Both the position numbers and the translations under genes were made by a program. This document shows, one piece after another, positions 24,371 through 33,062 of a stretch of DNA of 64,000 bases. The notes under the pieces were generated by a model. It was not told where the DNA came from, ran no database searches, and saw only the letters and a list, made by a program, of their open reading frames with translations. This stretch comes from Myxococcaceae bacterium (GTDB lineage Bacteria; Myxococcota; Myxococcia; Myxococcales; Myxococcaceae), in the NCBI GenBank assembly GCA_016793095.1, contig JAEUJQ010000072.1, positions 1 to 64,000 on the forward strand, read 5' to 3'. How positions within the stretch are numbered: position 1 is the first letter of the stretch; each line of letters opens with the position of its first letter.

Positions 24371-25906
24371 ATGGTGCGACGGCTCTTCCCGGTGCTCGCG
24401 GTGATGGGGTGCGCTGACGCGTTCCCCGGGCCGGCCGCGGGACGAGCGGACGCTGGAGACGTCCTGGTCGACGGCGGCGCGATGGGCCAGGACGCCGGGA
24501 CGCACGACTCGGGGGTGGACGCTGGGCTCGTGGACGGTGGCGATGCAGGTGGAGGAACGACCGACGCTGGTGGACGCGACGACGCTGGCGCCGCCGACGC
24601 GGGCTCACCACCTGACGCGGGTCTGGTGACGGTGACGTTCACGCCGTCGAGCGCGGCGCTGCCCAACCCGGAGCGTGGCTGGTACGTGTGGGCGAGCGGC
24701 GACTTCGGGGCCTCCATCGACACCGGCGCCCTCACCACCGCGTACGGAACCGGCGTCCGGCTCGCCTACACGGTGGTGGACCTGAGCGCGTTCCGGTCGG
24801 CCTCCCTCTCGACGCCGTTCCTCGATGCGCTGTCGAACCGGTTCGGCACGCTCCGGAGCCTCGGCATGAAGGCGGTGGTGCGGTTCGCGTATGACTACAG
24901 CGCCGCGGGCAATGACGCCCCCGCGATGCAGATTGTCGCGCATCTGCAGCAGCTCACGCCGTTGCTCGCAGCGAACGAAGACACCATCGCCGTCTTCCAG
25001 GCGGGCTTCATCGGCGCGTGGGGCGAGTGGCACAGCTCGAAGAACTCGAACTCCTACGGCTACATGACGAACCCGGGCGTCACCGAGCTGCAGGCCGACG
25101 CGAACCGGCTCCTCGTGCGCAACGCGGTCCTCGCGGCGGTGCCCGCGTCCATTCCCATCGCGTTTCGCTACCCCGGAGACCTCATCAAGTGGTGGCCCCA
25201 GGCGACGCAGCAGAGCCGGGCGGGGCTGCACAACGACTGCTGGCTCGCCGGGCCGACGGACACGGGGACGTACTCCTCGCAGGCGCAGCGGACGTACGTG
25301 GCCGCCCTCTCGGCGAACGCCACCTTCGGGGGAGAGACGTGTGACGCTGACACCCCGCTGCGGACGAGCTGCGCCGACGTTCGCGCCGAGGGTGCGCAGT
25401 ACCACCTGAGCTACCTCAACCGTCAGTTCTTCGCCGGCTTCATCACGGCGTGGACCAACGGGGGCTGCCTCGACGAGGTGACGCGGCAGATGGGCTACCG
25501 GCTCCAGCTCGACGAGGTGAGCCACGTGGCGAGCGCGCCAGCGGGCTCGACGGTGCGGGTGACGGTGAAGCTGCGCAACGTCGGTTGGGCGAAGCTGTTC
25601 AGCGCCCGCCCGCTGGTGGTGCGCCTCACGCAAGGGAACCAGGCGCTCGTGGCGTCGAGCACCACGCTGCTGTCCTCCCTCCCGGCGCAGGCGAACGGCT
25701 CGTCCACCCTCGTCATCGACGTGGCGATTCCCGCGAACGCGACGCGAGGCACCTACGACGTCTCGCTCGCGGCGCCTGACGTCTTCCCGCGCACGATGAC
25801 GGATGCGCGCTTCGCGATTCGGTTCGCCAACGCCGACGCTGGGGCGCAGGCCTGGAGCCCTCCCGCTGCGCGCTTCGCGACCGGCACGGCGCTCGTCATC
25901 GAGTGA
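24371..25906 (+). CDS. DUF4874/DUF4832 lipoprotein
   Basis: 511 residues; lipobox VLAVMGC (C14). Residues 24-84 are a DAG/DGG-rich linker (GVDAGLVDGGDAGGG-like), typical of myxobacterial lipoproteins. From residue 88 it matches DUF4874 (LPNPERGWYVWASG, then RLAYTVVDLSAF and FGTLRSLGMKAVVRFAYDY) followed by DUF4832, including FIGAWGEWHSS and the C-terminal beta domain. These paired domains form a TIM-barrel-like, glycoside-hydrolase-related unit of unknown substrate. Secreted to the outer membrane. The 190 bp upstream hold no obvious gene. Confidence 0.85.
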   Translation: MVRRLFPVLAVMGCADAFPGPAAGRADAGDVLVDGGAMGQDAGTHDSGVDAGLVDGGDAGGGTTDAGGRDDAGAADAGSPPDAGLVTVTFTPSSAALPNPERGWYVWASGDFGASIDTGALTTAYGTGVRLAYTVVDLSAFRSASLSTPFLDALSNRFGTLRSLGMKAVVRFAYDYSAAGNDAPAMQIVAHLQQLTPLLAANEDTIAVFQAGFIGAWGEWHSSKNSNSYGYMTNPGVTELQADANRLLVRNAVLAAVPASIPIAFRYPGDLIKWWPQATQQSRAGLHNDCWLAGPTDTGTYSSQAQRTYVAALSANATFGGETCDADTPLRTSCADVRAEGAQYHLSYLNRQFFAGFITAWTNGGCLDEVTRQMGYRLQLDEVSHVASAPAGSTVRVTVKLRNVGWAKLFSARPLVVRLTQGNQALVASSTTLLSSLPAQANGSSTLVIDVAIPANATRGTYDVSLAAPDVFPRTMTDARFAIRFANADAGAQAWSPPAARFATGTALVIE

Positions 25907-26048
25907 CGGGTCCGAGCGACTCCCGGTCTCGCCACCCGCGTTCCCCGAGGTGCTGCCCAGCCTCGAGCGCGTCGAGGAGGCCCGTGCTCGAGGAAGAGCC
26001 GCCCCCTCTCGCGGCCCATCGGCCCTGGTCGGTCTCCGCCCCGGCTCG

Positions 26049-26951
26049 TCAACGCTCCAGCGAGCGGCGCAGGGCCACGACGTCGGCGAGGCGTGGGTCC
26101 TGTGCGCAGCGCTCCTCGAAGGCGCGCGCGACGGCGACCGCCTCGGTGAAGCGCCGGGCCCTCGTCAGCTCGACGAGGAGCGCCAACCGCACCTCGGGGT
26201 GAAGGACCCCGTCGGGGAAACGCGAGAGCGACGTCGTCCACGCAGCGAGGGCGTCGGTGCGGTTGCCCTGCTTCGCTTCGAGGACCCCGAGCTCGTAGAG
26301 GGCGGCCTGGGCGAGCAGGCCATCGCCCTTCGCCTCGGCGCGCAGGCAGTCGAGGCGCTCGCCCGCAGTCGCGTCACAGACGGGCGTCGTGCTGGCCACG
26401 GTGGTGAGCGGCAGGGGAATGTTGGGTGAGGGCGGCCAGACGAGCGTCTCACCCGCCTTGACGACGCGGGTGGTGTCCTTCGCGCGCAGCACCACCTCTC
26501 CTTCTTCCACCCTCACCGTGGTGCCACCGGCCGTGACCTCGGCGAGGAAGCGCGAGCGGCTGGCCTCGAGCGTGACGTGCGGCGTGATGAACACCACCTT
26601 CGCCGCGGTCGCGCGCTGCACCGCGAGTCGCCCGGCGTCGAGGCGCACCACGCCGGACGGCTGCTGCGCAAACGACGAGTTGGCGGAGGCCACCAGGACC
26701 GGCGCCTCGGGGCCCGCGGGGCTGACGGGCGCGGGCCTGAGCCAGAGGACGAGCAGCACACCCGCCACCAGCGCCGCCGCGAAGGCGGGGAGGAGGACGA
26801 CGTCGCGCGCTCCGTCTGCGCCCCGCACCACCCTGTCCCAGGAGGTGTGGTCGAGCGGCGCGGGCGGCACCTGCGCGGCCAGCGCCACGAGGCGGGCAGC
26901 CTTCACCTCGGCCGGGTCGGTGGACGCGCTCCAGGGCTTCAGCTCATCCAT
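26049..26951 (-). CDS. FecR-like anti-sigma/TPR membrane protein
   Basis: 300 residues. The cytoplasmic N-terminus (1-50, starting MDELKPWSASTDPAEVKAARL) is the likely sigma-binding part. One membrane helix spans about 51-71. A periplasmic FecR-type beta domain follows (VVRLDAGRLAVQRA ... VTLEASRSRFLAEVTAGGTTVRVEEGEVVLRA), then helical repeats (about 205-300) resembling TPRs. Its start overlaps the end of the ECF sigma gene by 8 bp, so sigma and regulator are co-translated. In this arrangement the membrane protein normally holds the sigma factor until a periplasmic signal arrives; that role is inferred from context. Confidence 0.85.
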   Translation of the reverse strand: MDELKPWSASTDPAEVKAARLVALAAQVPPAPLDHTSWDRVVRGADGARDVVLLPAFAAALVAGVLLVLWLRPAPVSPAGPEAPVLVASANSSFAQQPSGVVRLDAGRLAVQRATAAKVVFITPHVTLEASRSRFLAEVTAGGTTVRVEEGEVVLRAKDTTRVVKAGETLVWPPSPNIPLPLTTVASTTPVCDATAGERLDCLRAEAKGDGLLAQAALYELGVLEAKQGNRTDALAAWTTSLSRFPDGVLHPEVRLALLVELTRARRFTEAVAVARAFEERCAQDPRLADVVALRRSLER

Positions 26952-27522
26952 GACGCTCCTCCTTCAGCCCGCTGGTGCGCTGCTCGATGAGCTCGAGGCG
27001 CGCGAGCTCGGCGGCGAAGTCCTTCCGCGCGTGGAACAGCCTCGTCCACACCGTCTTGAGGGGAATCTGCAGGGCGGCGGCGATCTCCTCGCCCGGCAGG
27101 CCCTGCAGCTCGTGCAGCACCAGCACCTCGCGCTTCTTGTCCGACAGCTTCGAGAGCACCTGCTCGACGCGCTTCGAGGCGTCCCGCTGCTCGGCGGTGC
27201 GGCTCGACGACTCGGCCGACGCGACCTCGTGCACGTCTTCCAGGCCGAGGAAGCGCCGCAGCTTCGCCGTCCGTCGTCGCGACGCGGCCACCTTGACGGC
27301 GACGCCGTACAGCCAGGCCTTCGGGGCGTCTGCACTCAGCACGTCATCGGGCTTCCGCAGCGCCACGATGAAGACCTCGTGGAGCAGGTCATCGGGGTCC
27401 AGGTCTCGGCCCGCGAGGCGCGCCACACCCAGCCGCAGCTCCGCCGCGTGCGCGACGTAGAGCCGCCGCACCGCCTCTCGTGGGCTCTCCCCCAGGGTCA
27501 TCACGAGCGCTTGTAGCGACAT
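26944..27522 (-). CDS. ECF RNA polymerase sigma factor
   Basis: 192 residues from the ATG at 27522 (MSLQALVMTLGESP); an ATG at 27501 is the alternative, and the longer frame to 27762 is rejected as it runs back through the promoter. Region 2 is clear (DLDPDDLLHEVFIVALRKPD, then APKAWLYGVAVKVAASRRR) and region 4 ends in a good helix-turn-helix (LSDKKREVLVLHELQGLPGEE, then LQIPLKTVWTRLFHARKDF). Regions 1.1 and 3 are absent, as expected of ECF factors. Co-translated with the FecR-like regulator. Its own promoter faces the divergent membrane protein gene at 27671, a plausible target. Confidence 0.93.
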   Translation of the reverse strand: MSLQALVMTLGESPREAVRRLYVAHAAELRLGVARLAGRDLDPDDLLHEVFIVALRKPDDVLSADAPKAWLYGVAVKVAASRRRTAKLRRFLGLEDVHEVASAESSSRTAEQRDASKRVEQVLSKLSDKKREVLVLHELQGLPGEEIAAALQIPLKTVWTRLFHARKDFAAELARLELIEQRTSGLKEERHG

Positions 27523-27670
27523 CTCGACGTCGAGGTGCCGGCTTCGACGCGCCGGCTTCACGGGAACGGCGTTGCGCAGCGGGGTGTGCAGCCGGCTGCA
27601 GTGCCCGTTTGGTAAGTGATTGAAGTTGCTCGCATCGCAGGCGGGCACCGGTCCTGAAGAGGGGAAGGGC

Positions 27671-28267
27671 ATGCTCACCTTCCTCGCCGCGGCCGCCCTC
27701 GCTTCGACTGCAGTGCCCTTCTCGCCGCCACCGATGGTGGACGCGCCCAGCGTCACCAGCACGCCTCGTCAGGCGCGGTTGGTGGACGAAGAGGGGATGA
27801 AGGCCTCGTCGCCGGTCGACCTCGCGGGGCGCATGGTGATGGCGCCGGTGCTGGGAGCGGTGGGCGGTGTGCTGGGCGGTGTCCTCGGCTTTGGAGCGGG
27901 CGCCCTCGTCGGCGCCGTCGCGCGCGCCGGGTCCTGGGGCAGCCTCGGCGTCGGCTTCATCGTCGGAGCGCTGGTGTCCTTCGTCGGGCTGGCCATCGGT
28001 ACGGCCATCGGCGCTTCGCTCTTCGGCGACGACTTCAAGGGGCGCTTCGGGCGCTCCATCGGCTGGGCGTTCCTCGCGATGGGGGTGGCGACGGCCATCT
28101 CGGTGGTCGCGATCCTCGTCCTGCCGACCATCGGCCTCGCCGTCAGTCTCGGCGCCGGCGTCGTCAGCGCCGCGGCGGTGCCCCTCATCGTCGAGGCGCG
28201 CGCGATGGCGACCGTCGAACCAGAGCGGCGTGCACCTGAGGCGACCCTCGCGGTGGCGACGTTCTGA
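27671..28267 (+). CDS. Gly-rich multi-spanning membrane protein
   Basis: 198 residues from the ATG at 27671; a TTG at 27620 would add a non-signal extension. A signal-like N-terminus (MLTFLAAAALASTAVPF) is followed by a short Pro/Ser region and then four or five hydrophobic segments full of GxxxG motifs (MAPVLGAVGGVLGGVLGFGAG, LGVGFIVGALVSFVGLAIG, AFLAMGVATAISVVAILV, LAVSLGAGVVSAAAVPLIV). It ends PEATLAVATF. Divergent from the ECF sigma/FecR pair across 148 bp, so it may be under their control. Similar small membrane proteins with an Ala/Thr-Phe tail occur elsewhere in this window (6384, 10002). Function unknown. Confidence 0.7.
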   Translation: MLTFLAAAALASTAVPFSPPPMVDAPSVTSTPRQARLVDEEGMKASSPVDLAGRMVMAPVLGAVGGVLGGVLGFGAGALVGAVARAGSWGSLGVGFIVGALVSFVGLAIGTAIGASLFGDDFKGRFGRSIGWAFLAMGVATAISVVAILVLPTIGLAVSLGAGVVSAAAVPLIVEARAMATVEPERRAPEATLAVATF

Positions 28268-28276
28268 GGCCGGGCT

Positions 28277-29746
28277 TCACCAGCGCACGACGGCGCCCGC
28301 AGACACCGTCGCCTCGAGCGCGCCGAGGTCGAACACGCCGACGTTGGTGATGACGAAGCGCTCGGGAGGCTTCACCACGCCCGTTGCGCGCACGCTGACG
28401 GCCAGCGGCCCGACGAGCGTGAACGAGGCCCCAACCGACGCGACGCCCCCGAAGGACAGGAGCACCTGTCGAGGCTCCACCCGGTCGTAGCCGGTCGCGA
28501 CCGCGTCGAGCCGGAGCCCGCGCACGCCGGCTTGAAGCTCGACCAACAGCCGCTGCGTGACGGCCCAGGCCCCGCGGGCCGAGAGCGAGAGCCACTGCCA
28601 TGCGGCTGACACCGAGCCCGGGTCGATTCGTCGCGACGAGGCGCCGGAGAAGCCGACGTCGAGCGCTGCGCCCCACCAGCCGCGGGTCACGTCGAGCGTC
28701 AGCGTGCCGAGCGGCAGCACGTCTGCCGTGGTGCCTGAGCCGACACCGCCGAAGAGGCCCGCCCCGAAGGTCCATCGGGACGACGGCGGGTCGTTCGCCT
28801 CGGCCTCCAGCGCAGCCGCGACGCCCGCTGCAGCTTTCTCACCTTCAGCCGTCGAGGACGCGAGGCCTGCGTCACCTCGCTCCTCCCGGCTGGACGCAGC
28901 CTTCTCACTGTCACTCGCTGGTGACGCCGCGATGCCTGCGTCACCTCGCTCTCGGCTGGACGCAGCTTTGTCACTGTCCGCTGCTGACGCCGCGATGCCT
29001 GCGTCACCTCGCTCGTCCCGGCTGGACGAAGCTCTCTCGCCGTCACTCGCCGCTCTCGCGTCACGTCGGGCGGCAGTCTTCTCGCCGTCACTTGCTGCTG
29101 ACGCCGCGATGCCTGCGTCACCTCGCTCCTCCCGGCTGGACGAAGCCCTCTCGCCGTCACTCGCCGCTCTCGCGTCACGTCGGGCGGCAGCCTTCTCGCC
29201 GTCACTCGCTGCTGACGCCGCGATGCCTGCGTCACCTCGTTCCTCCCGGCTGAGCGCAGCTTTCCCACCGTCACCCGGCGCTGAGCTCGCGAGGCCTGCG
29301 TCAGGCGACTCCGCGGTTCGGCCCGGAGCGCTGGTCCGGACCTCGCCGCTCTGCGCGACTCCCGTCGCCGGGCCGTTCGGCACGGCTGCGATGCCCCCAT
29401 GAGGCGCGCCGCGAGCCGGCTCCGCACCGCGACCAGCATCGGAGGCGTCGGGGCTGGAAGCGGCTCTGGTGGGCGTCGCCAGCCACGCGCCAACGAGAGA
29501 CACGACGACGCGCTCGACCGCGTCACACGACGCCTCGCCGACCGGCACTTCGCGTCGGAACGTCGCGCGCCCCGGAGCGCTCAAGGTGACGACGAGGGCC
29601 CCCGACGGCGTTCGCCGAAGCAGCAGGCTCCTGTCGGGCCGGTCAAGGGCTGCGCGCAACCGATCCACCCGCGCCGCGTCCATGCAGGGCGCGTCCGGCG
29701 TGGCGTCGAGGGTGGCCAACAGCCCGGCGAGGAGACCATGCAGCAT
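28277..29746 (-). CDS. barrel-like envelope protein with long tandem amino-acid repeats
   Basis: 489 residues. A weak signal-like start (MLHGLLAGLLATLDATPDAPC) and a small beta domain (30-90) precede residues 148-307, which are a tandem array. The largest unit is about 38 residues (core RGDAGIAASAASDGEKAA, then RRDARAASDGERASSSRE), present twice in full and then as shortened copies. The DNA array covers about 28826-29305. Residues 320-489 show alternating strands with aromatic edges (WTFGAGLFGGVGSG, GTLTLDVTRGWWGAALDVGF) and end TVSAGAVVRW, a beta-barrel-like C-terminus. A surface barrel with a flexible periplasmic spacer is the simplest reading. Repeat number may vary between strains. Confidence 0.75.
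   Translation of the reverse strand: MLHGLLAGLLATLDATPDAPCMDAARVDRLRAALDRPDRSLLLRRTPSGALVVTLSAPGRATFRREVPVGEASCDAVERVVVSLVGAWLATPTRAASSPDASDAGRGAEPARGAPHGGIAAVPNGPATGVAQSGEVRTSAPGRTAESPDAGLASSAPGDGGKAALSREERGDAGIAASAASDGEKAAARRDARAASDGERASSSREERGDAGIAASAASDGEKTAARRDARAASDGERASSSRDERGDAGIAASAADSDKAASSRERGDAGIAASPASDSEKAASSREERGDAGLASSTAEGEKAAAGVAAALEAEANDPPSSRWTFGAGLFGGVGSGTTADVLPLGTLTLDVTRGWWGAALDVGFSGASSRRIDPGSVSAAWQWLSLSARGAWAVTQRLLVELQAGVRGLRLDAVATGYDRVEPRQVLLSFGGVASVGASFTLVGPLAVSVRATGVVKPPERFVITNVGVFDLGALEATVSAGAVVRW
28826..29305 (-). repeat. in-frame tandem repeat array inside the 28277 gene
   Basis: Encodes residues about 148-307. It consists of two full units of about 114 bp and several shorter units, all in frame, with near-identical DNA (CGCGATGCCTGCGTCACCTC recurs five times). 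In-frame expansion is expected by slippage or unequal crossing-over. Confidence 0.85.
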
Positions 29747-29798
29747 CGTGGCTCATGTCACCCGAGCTGAGCGGGAGTTTCACGAAAAGTCGCGGCCC

Positions 29799-30719
29799 TC
29801 ACTTGCCCGCGGGGCACGGCTTCAGGATGCGCAGGTGAATGCGCTCGTTGCGCTCACGCACCGCCCGCAGCTTCGCGGGCTCCATCGCCTTCTCGGCCTC
29901 GCTGCCCGGGTCGGGCTCCTCCATCGCCGGCTTCTCGCTGCCGTACCCGTACGTCTTCTTGATCTTCGACGGGCTCACCTTCTCCTTGATGAGGTACCGC
30001 GTCACCGCCTGCGCGCGCTTCGCCGACAGCTCCTTGTTGGCCTTCGGCTCGCCCACCTTCGAGGTGTGGCCCTCGACCTCGACCTGCACCGCCTCGCACG
30101 AGGACAACAGCGCGACGAGCGCGTCGAGGTTGGCTTTCACCGCAGGCTTGTCGAGAGCGAGCTCGTCGGTGCCGGCCTTGAAGTCGATGGCCTCGTAGTC
30201 CGCCTCGCCGGCCTTCGTCGCATCGACGGTGGGTGGCGCTTCCGCGGCGGCGGCGGCGGCCCGGGCCCGCTTCGCGGCGTCAGCCACCTGCTTCGCGGCC
30301 TCAGCGACGAGCGCCTCGGTGGACTTCAGCTCGCTCTTCACCTTCTCGAGCGTCACGCCGACGTCGGCCTTCACCTTGTCCATCGCGGCCTGAACGCCAG
30401 CCACCTTGCCCTTCGTGATGGCCTCGTTCACCGCGGTGGCGCCGCTGGTGAGGCTCGCCTGCGCGTCGGTGATGCCCTGGTCGAGGCTGGTGAACGCCGC
30501 GTCCAGCTTGCCCCTCAGCGCCTGCCCGTCCTTGTCGTCGGCGGGCGGCACGAAGGCGGCGGTGCGAGCCTTGAGCTCGGTGGCGACCTTCATGACGTCG
30601 CCATGCTGCGCGGTGAGCTTCGCGAGCGTGTCGTTCCAGGTCTTCGTGATGGGCGTGAGGTCTTCGGTGCAGGCCGTGATGAGCCAGGTGGACAACGACA
30701 GGGCGAGCAGTCTCTTCAT
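29799..30719 (-). CDS. OmpA-family lipoprotein with coiled-coil stalk
   Basis: 306 residues. Lipobox LITAC (C17). Residues 20-165 are a helical, Lys/Ala-rich stalk (ALRGKLDAAFTSLDQGITDA, KSELKSTEALVAEAAKQVAD) like that of SlyB/YiaD-type or phage-spike lipoproteins. An OmpA/MotB peptidoglycan-binding domain follows (about 178-300): FKAGTDELALDKPA, VEGHTSKVG, NKELSAKRAQAVTRYLI and the Arg-rich end RAVRERNERIHLRI. The domain binds the diaminopimelate stem of peptidoglycan. A 23-residue acidic insertion (YGSEKPAMEEPDPGSEAEKA) sits between the last strands. The lipid anchor plus stalk plus cell-wall domain would tether the outer membrane to the wall. Confidence 0.9.
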   Translation of the reverse strand: MKRLLALSLSTWLITACTEDLTPITKTWNDTLAKLTAQHGDVMKVATELKARTAAFVPPADDKDGQALRGKLDAAFTSLDQGITDAQASLTSGATAVNEAITKGKVAGVQAAMDKVKADVGVTLEKVKSELKSTEALVAEAAKQVADAAKRARAAAAAAEAPPTVDATKAGEADYEAIDFKAGTDELALDKPAVKANLDALVALLSSCEAVQVEVEGHTSKVGEPKANKELSAKRAQAVTRYLIKEKVSPSKIKKTYGYGSEKPAMEEPDPGSEAEKAMEPAKLRAVRERNERIHLRILKPCPAGK

Positions 30720-30782
30720 GGTGGGCAGCTCCTCTCGGGGGGGTCTCGTCTACCAGAGCGCCGCGACGGAGCCGACCCGCCT

Positions 30783-31994
30783 TCAGAGTGGCCGGCCGTA
30801 CACGCGGTAGGTCTTGATGCGCCGGCCGCCCGCGGCCTGCACCATGCGGGTGAGCAACTTGTCGTCCTCGGGCATCCACCCGACCTCGGCGGTCGTGTAG
30901 CCGAGCCGCACGGCGCCCAGGAACGTCTCGTGGGCGAGCAGCGCGTCGATGCCGCGGCGGCGGAAGCCCGACTTGATGCCGAAGAGCAGCACCTTGAGGC
31001 GCTGCAGCTTGCGCGCCGCCCACAACATGCGCGCCAGCCCGAAGGGGAACAGCACGCCTCGCGCCTCCTTCACCGCGGCGTTGGTGTCGGGCACCGTGAT
31101 GCAGAACGCGACCGGCTCGTCACCGACCTCGGCCACCAGGCACAGCTCGGGCCGGAAGAGGATGAGGGGCTTCAGCTTGCGCACGATGTGCTCGAGCTCT
31201 GCCTCGCTCATCGGCGACAACCCGAACGCGCCCGGCTTCAGCATCGACTCGCTGATGGCCTTGATGCGCAGGAGCTCGCCCTCGGGGTCCGCCGTATCCA
31301 CCTGGCGGATTCGCACCTGGCCCGACGCGCGCACCCGGTTCGCCAGACGCACGACCTTGTCCGGCAGGCCGGCCGCGGCGGTCACCTCGTAGTTCACCAG
31401 GTCCTTCAGGGGCTCGAAGCCATTCGCCTCGAAGAGCGCCGCGTAGAAGCGGTGGTTGTGGGCGTTCATCATCGCGTGCGGCTGGTCGAAGCCGTCGATG
31501 AGCACGCCGACGTCATGGTGGAAGGCGAGGTTCACCGGGCCCACCACGCGCGTCATGCCCGCCTGCCGGAGCCACTCGCACGCCGGCTGGAAGAGCGCCG
31601 ACGCCAGCCCCGGGTCGTTCTGCGACTCGAAGAGGCCGATGAAGCCGTCGCGCGTGCCGTGGAAGCGGTTGAAGCGGCTGTCCACGCAGGCCGCGATGCG
31701 CCCCACCACGCGGCCCTGCCGGCGCGCGAGGAAGTACGTCGCCCGCGCCGACTCGAAGAAGGGGTTCGCGCGCGGGTCGATGAAGTCGCGGCGCTCGGCG
31801 ACGATGGGCTGCACGAAGACCGGGTCGTTCGCGTAGTGCTCGAGCGGCAGGCGCACGAACTCGTCGCGCTGCGCCTGTGACGTGCACTCCTCGACGACGA
31901 CGTCGGTGGCGATGGCGGCGAAGCGCGGCACCCGGAGCGCCTTCGACGGGCGGCCCCGCGTCGCCCTCGGCTTCTTCGTCGGCGCGTCGCTCAC
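30783..31994 (-). CDS. YghO-like acyl-CoA N-acyltransferase-fold protein (copy 1)
   Basis: 403 residues from a GTG at 31994; a longer frame to 32315 is rejected because it runs through a separate small membrane-protein reading frame. Motifs: FVQPIVAERRDFIDPRANPFF, then GRIAACVDSRFNRFHGTRDGF and a C-terminal GNAT-like core (FRRRGIDALLAHETFLGAVRLG, then AEVGWMPEDDKLLTRMV). These match the YghO family (GNAT superfamily, double-domain). The second copy is at 34026. Family members have acyl-transferase folds but mostly untested substrates; some proteins of this type have been linked to sphingolipid/ceramide synthesis in other bacteria, which I can only mention as a possibility. Confidence 0.85.
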   Translation of the reverse strand: MSDAPTKKPRATRGRPSKALRVPRFAAIATDVVVEECTSQAQRDEFVRLPLEHYANDPVFVQPIVAERRDFIDPRANPFFESARATYFLARRQGRVVGRIAACVDSRFNRFHGTRDGFIGLFESQNDPGLASALFQPACEWLRQAGMTRVVGPVNLAFHHDVGVLIDGFDQPHAMMNAHNHRFYAALFEANGFEPLKDLVNYEVTAAAGLPDKVVRLANRVRASGQVRIRQVDTADPEGELLRIKAISESMLKPGAFGLSPMSEAELEHIVRKLKPLILFRPELCLVAEVGDEPVAFCITVPDTNAAVKEARGVLFPFGLARMLWAARKLQRLKVLLFGIKSGFRRRGIDALLAHETFLGAVRLGYTTAEVGWMPEDDKLLTRMVQAAGGRRIKTYRVYGRPL

Positions 31995-32037
31995 GCTGGC
32001 GCAATAGCCGACGCCCACGCGGAACGGAAACGCCCGC

Positions 32038-32217
32038 TCACGGAATCGGCACGCCCTCGTACCAGAGCCTCGTGTCACCGAGCTGGGTGAACCACACGCC
32101 ACTGGCGAGCAGGGCAAGCGCCAGCAACACCAGCACCACGATGGCCGCGGTGGTGGCCCGTGGCCCGAGGATGGCCCGGTGCCTCTCGCTCGCCCGGTGC
32201 GAGTCTCGTGAGCCCAC
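32038..32217 (-). CDS. small single-pass membrane protein, tentative
   Basis: 59 residues from a GTG at 32217. A basic N-terminus (GSRDSHRASERHRAILGPR) precedes a strong hydrophobic helix (AAIVVLVLLALALLASGVWF) and a short tail LGDTRLWYEGVPIP. The positive-inside rule would keep the N-terminus in the cytoplasm. It sits 43 bp upstream of the YghO-like gene on the same strand, so probably co-transcribed. Too short for family assignment; support comes from the clean membrane helix. Confidence 0.5.
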   Translation of the reverse strand: MGSRDSHRASERHRAILGPRATTAAIVVLVLLALALLASGVWFTQLGDTRLWYEGVPIP

Positions 32218-32431
32218 GGCGACCTCGACGCTAGCACCGGGCCTGCTCGAGGTGATGCCGTCGAGCCGCGACGGGCAGGTTCGACGCCACGCCGCCGCGC
32301 TGCAGCGAAGAGCAAACCGGTGGTGGTCGAGGCCGGAGGCGACGGAGCTCAACGGCTGCGGTTCGCCAGCGACACGCCTCGCGCCTGCGCGGACGACGCG
32401 GCGGGCGCCCGGCCCGTGCTACGACTCCGTC

Positions 32432-33013
32432 ATGGCCGACTACGAGTTCAGCTCCGCCTACGTCGACTCCATCGTCCGAGGGCTGCGCCGCACGGGCCAG
32501 CTCGACGCGCTGATGGAGCAGGTGTCGCCGCTCGCCCAGGCGCTCGCGAAGGACCCGTACGGCGAGACGTGGCAGCCGGCGCTGCTCCTCGAGGAGCTCG
32601 GCGAAGCAGCGGTCGCCCTCATCGGCGAGGCGCCCTTCGAGCAGGTGACGTACCGCGCGATGCAGGACCGCTTCGGGCCGATCGTGCTGCCGATGCTCAA
32701 GAGCTCGCTGGCCTCGTCGAACAAGTCGCCGGCCGCCATCCTGAAGAAGCTGAACGACCTGGTGAAGGTGGCGATTCGCGGCGTCGAGATCTTCTTCCAG
32801 CCCGACGGAGACCACGGCGGCATTCTGCAGGTCAGCTACCCGCGCCCGGTGGCGCCCAGCGTCGCGCGCTCGTGGCTCGGCGTCTTGCGCTTCGTCTTCG
32901 AGGTGACGACGCCAGGAGAGGTGAAAGAGACGTTCCACGCACCCCATGGCGCCACGCTGCAGTACCGCGTCGAGTGGCAGGCGCCCGGGCCCGCGACGCC
33001 GGCGAAGCCCTGA
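32432..33013 (+). CDS. myxobacteria-type unknown protein (possibly DUF2378-like)
   Basis: 193 residues from the ATG at 32432. It is soluble, with a helical N-terminal half (SIVRGLRRTGQLDALMEQV, EELGEAAVALIGEAPFEQVTY) and a beta-rich C-terminal half (GVEIFFQPDGDHGGILQVSY, then GVLRFVFEVTTPGEVKETF). The helix-then-strand order, size and Myxococcales context recall the DUF2378/TIGR02265 and V4R/heme-NO-like groups, but no diagnostic residue is visible and I give this only as a hint. It converges with the HD-domain gene. Confidence 0.65.
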   Translation: MADYEFSSAYVDSIVRGLRRTGQLDALMEQVSPLAQALAKDPYGETWQPALLLEELGEAAVALIGEAPFEQVTYRAMQDRFGPIVLPMLKSSLASSNKSPAAILKKLNDLVKVAIRGVEIFFQPDGDHGGILQVSYPRPVAPSVARSWLGVLRFVFEVTTPGEVKETFHAPHGATLQYRVEWQAPGPATPAKP

Positions 33014-33062
33014 CGGTGCGTCGATGGCCCGCCGCTCCGTGGTGGACCGGGCCAGCGCGGGG

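Noticed and set aside
26944-27762. longer start (27762) for the ECF sigma factor
   Set aside because: It would extend 80 residues through the divergent promoter and into the start region of the membrane protein gene; the 27522 ATG gives a normal ECF length.
29469-31880. 803-codon open frame on the plus strand
   Set aside because: Antisense to the OmpA lipoprotein and the YghO-like gene; composition (Arg/His/Leu) is that of a shadow frame.
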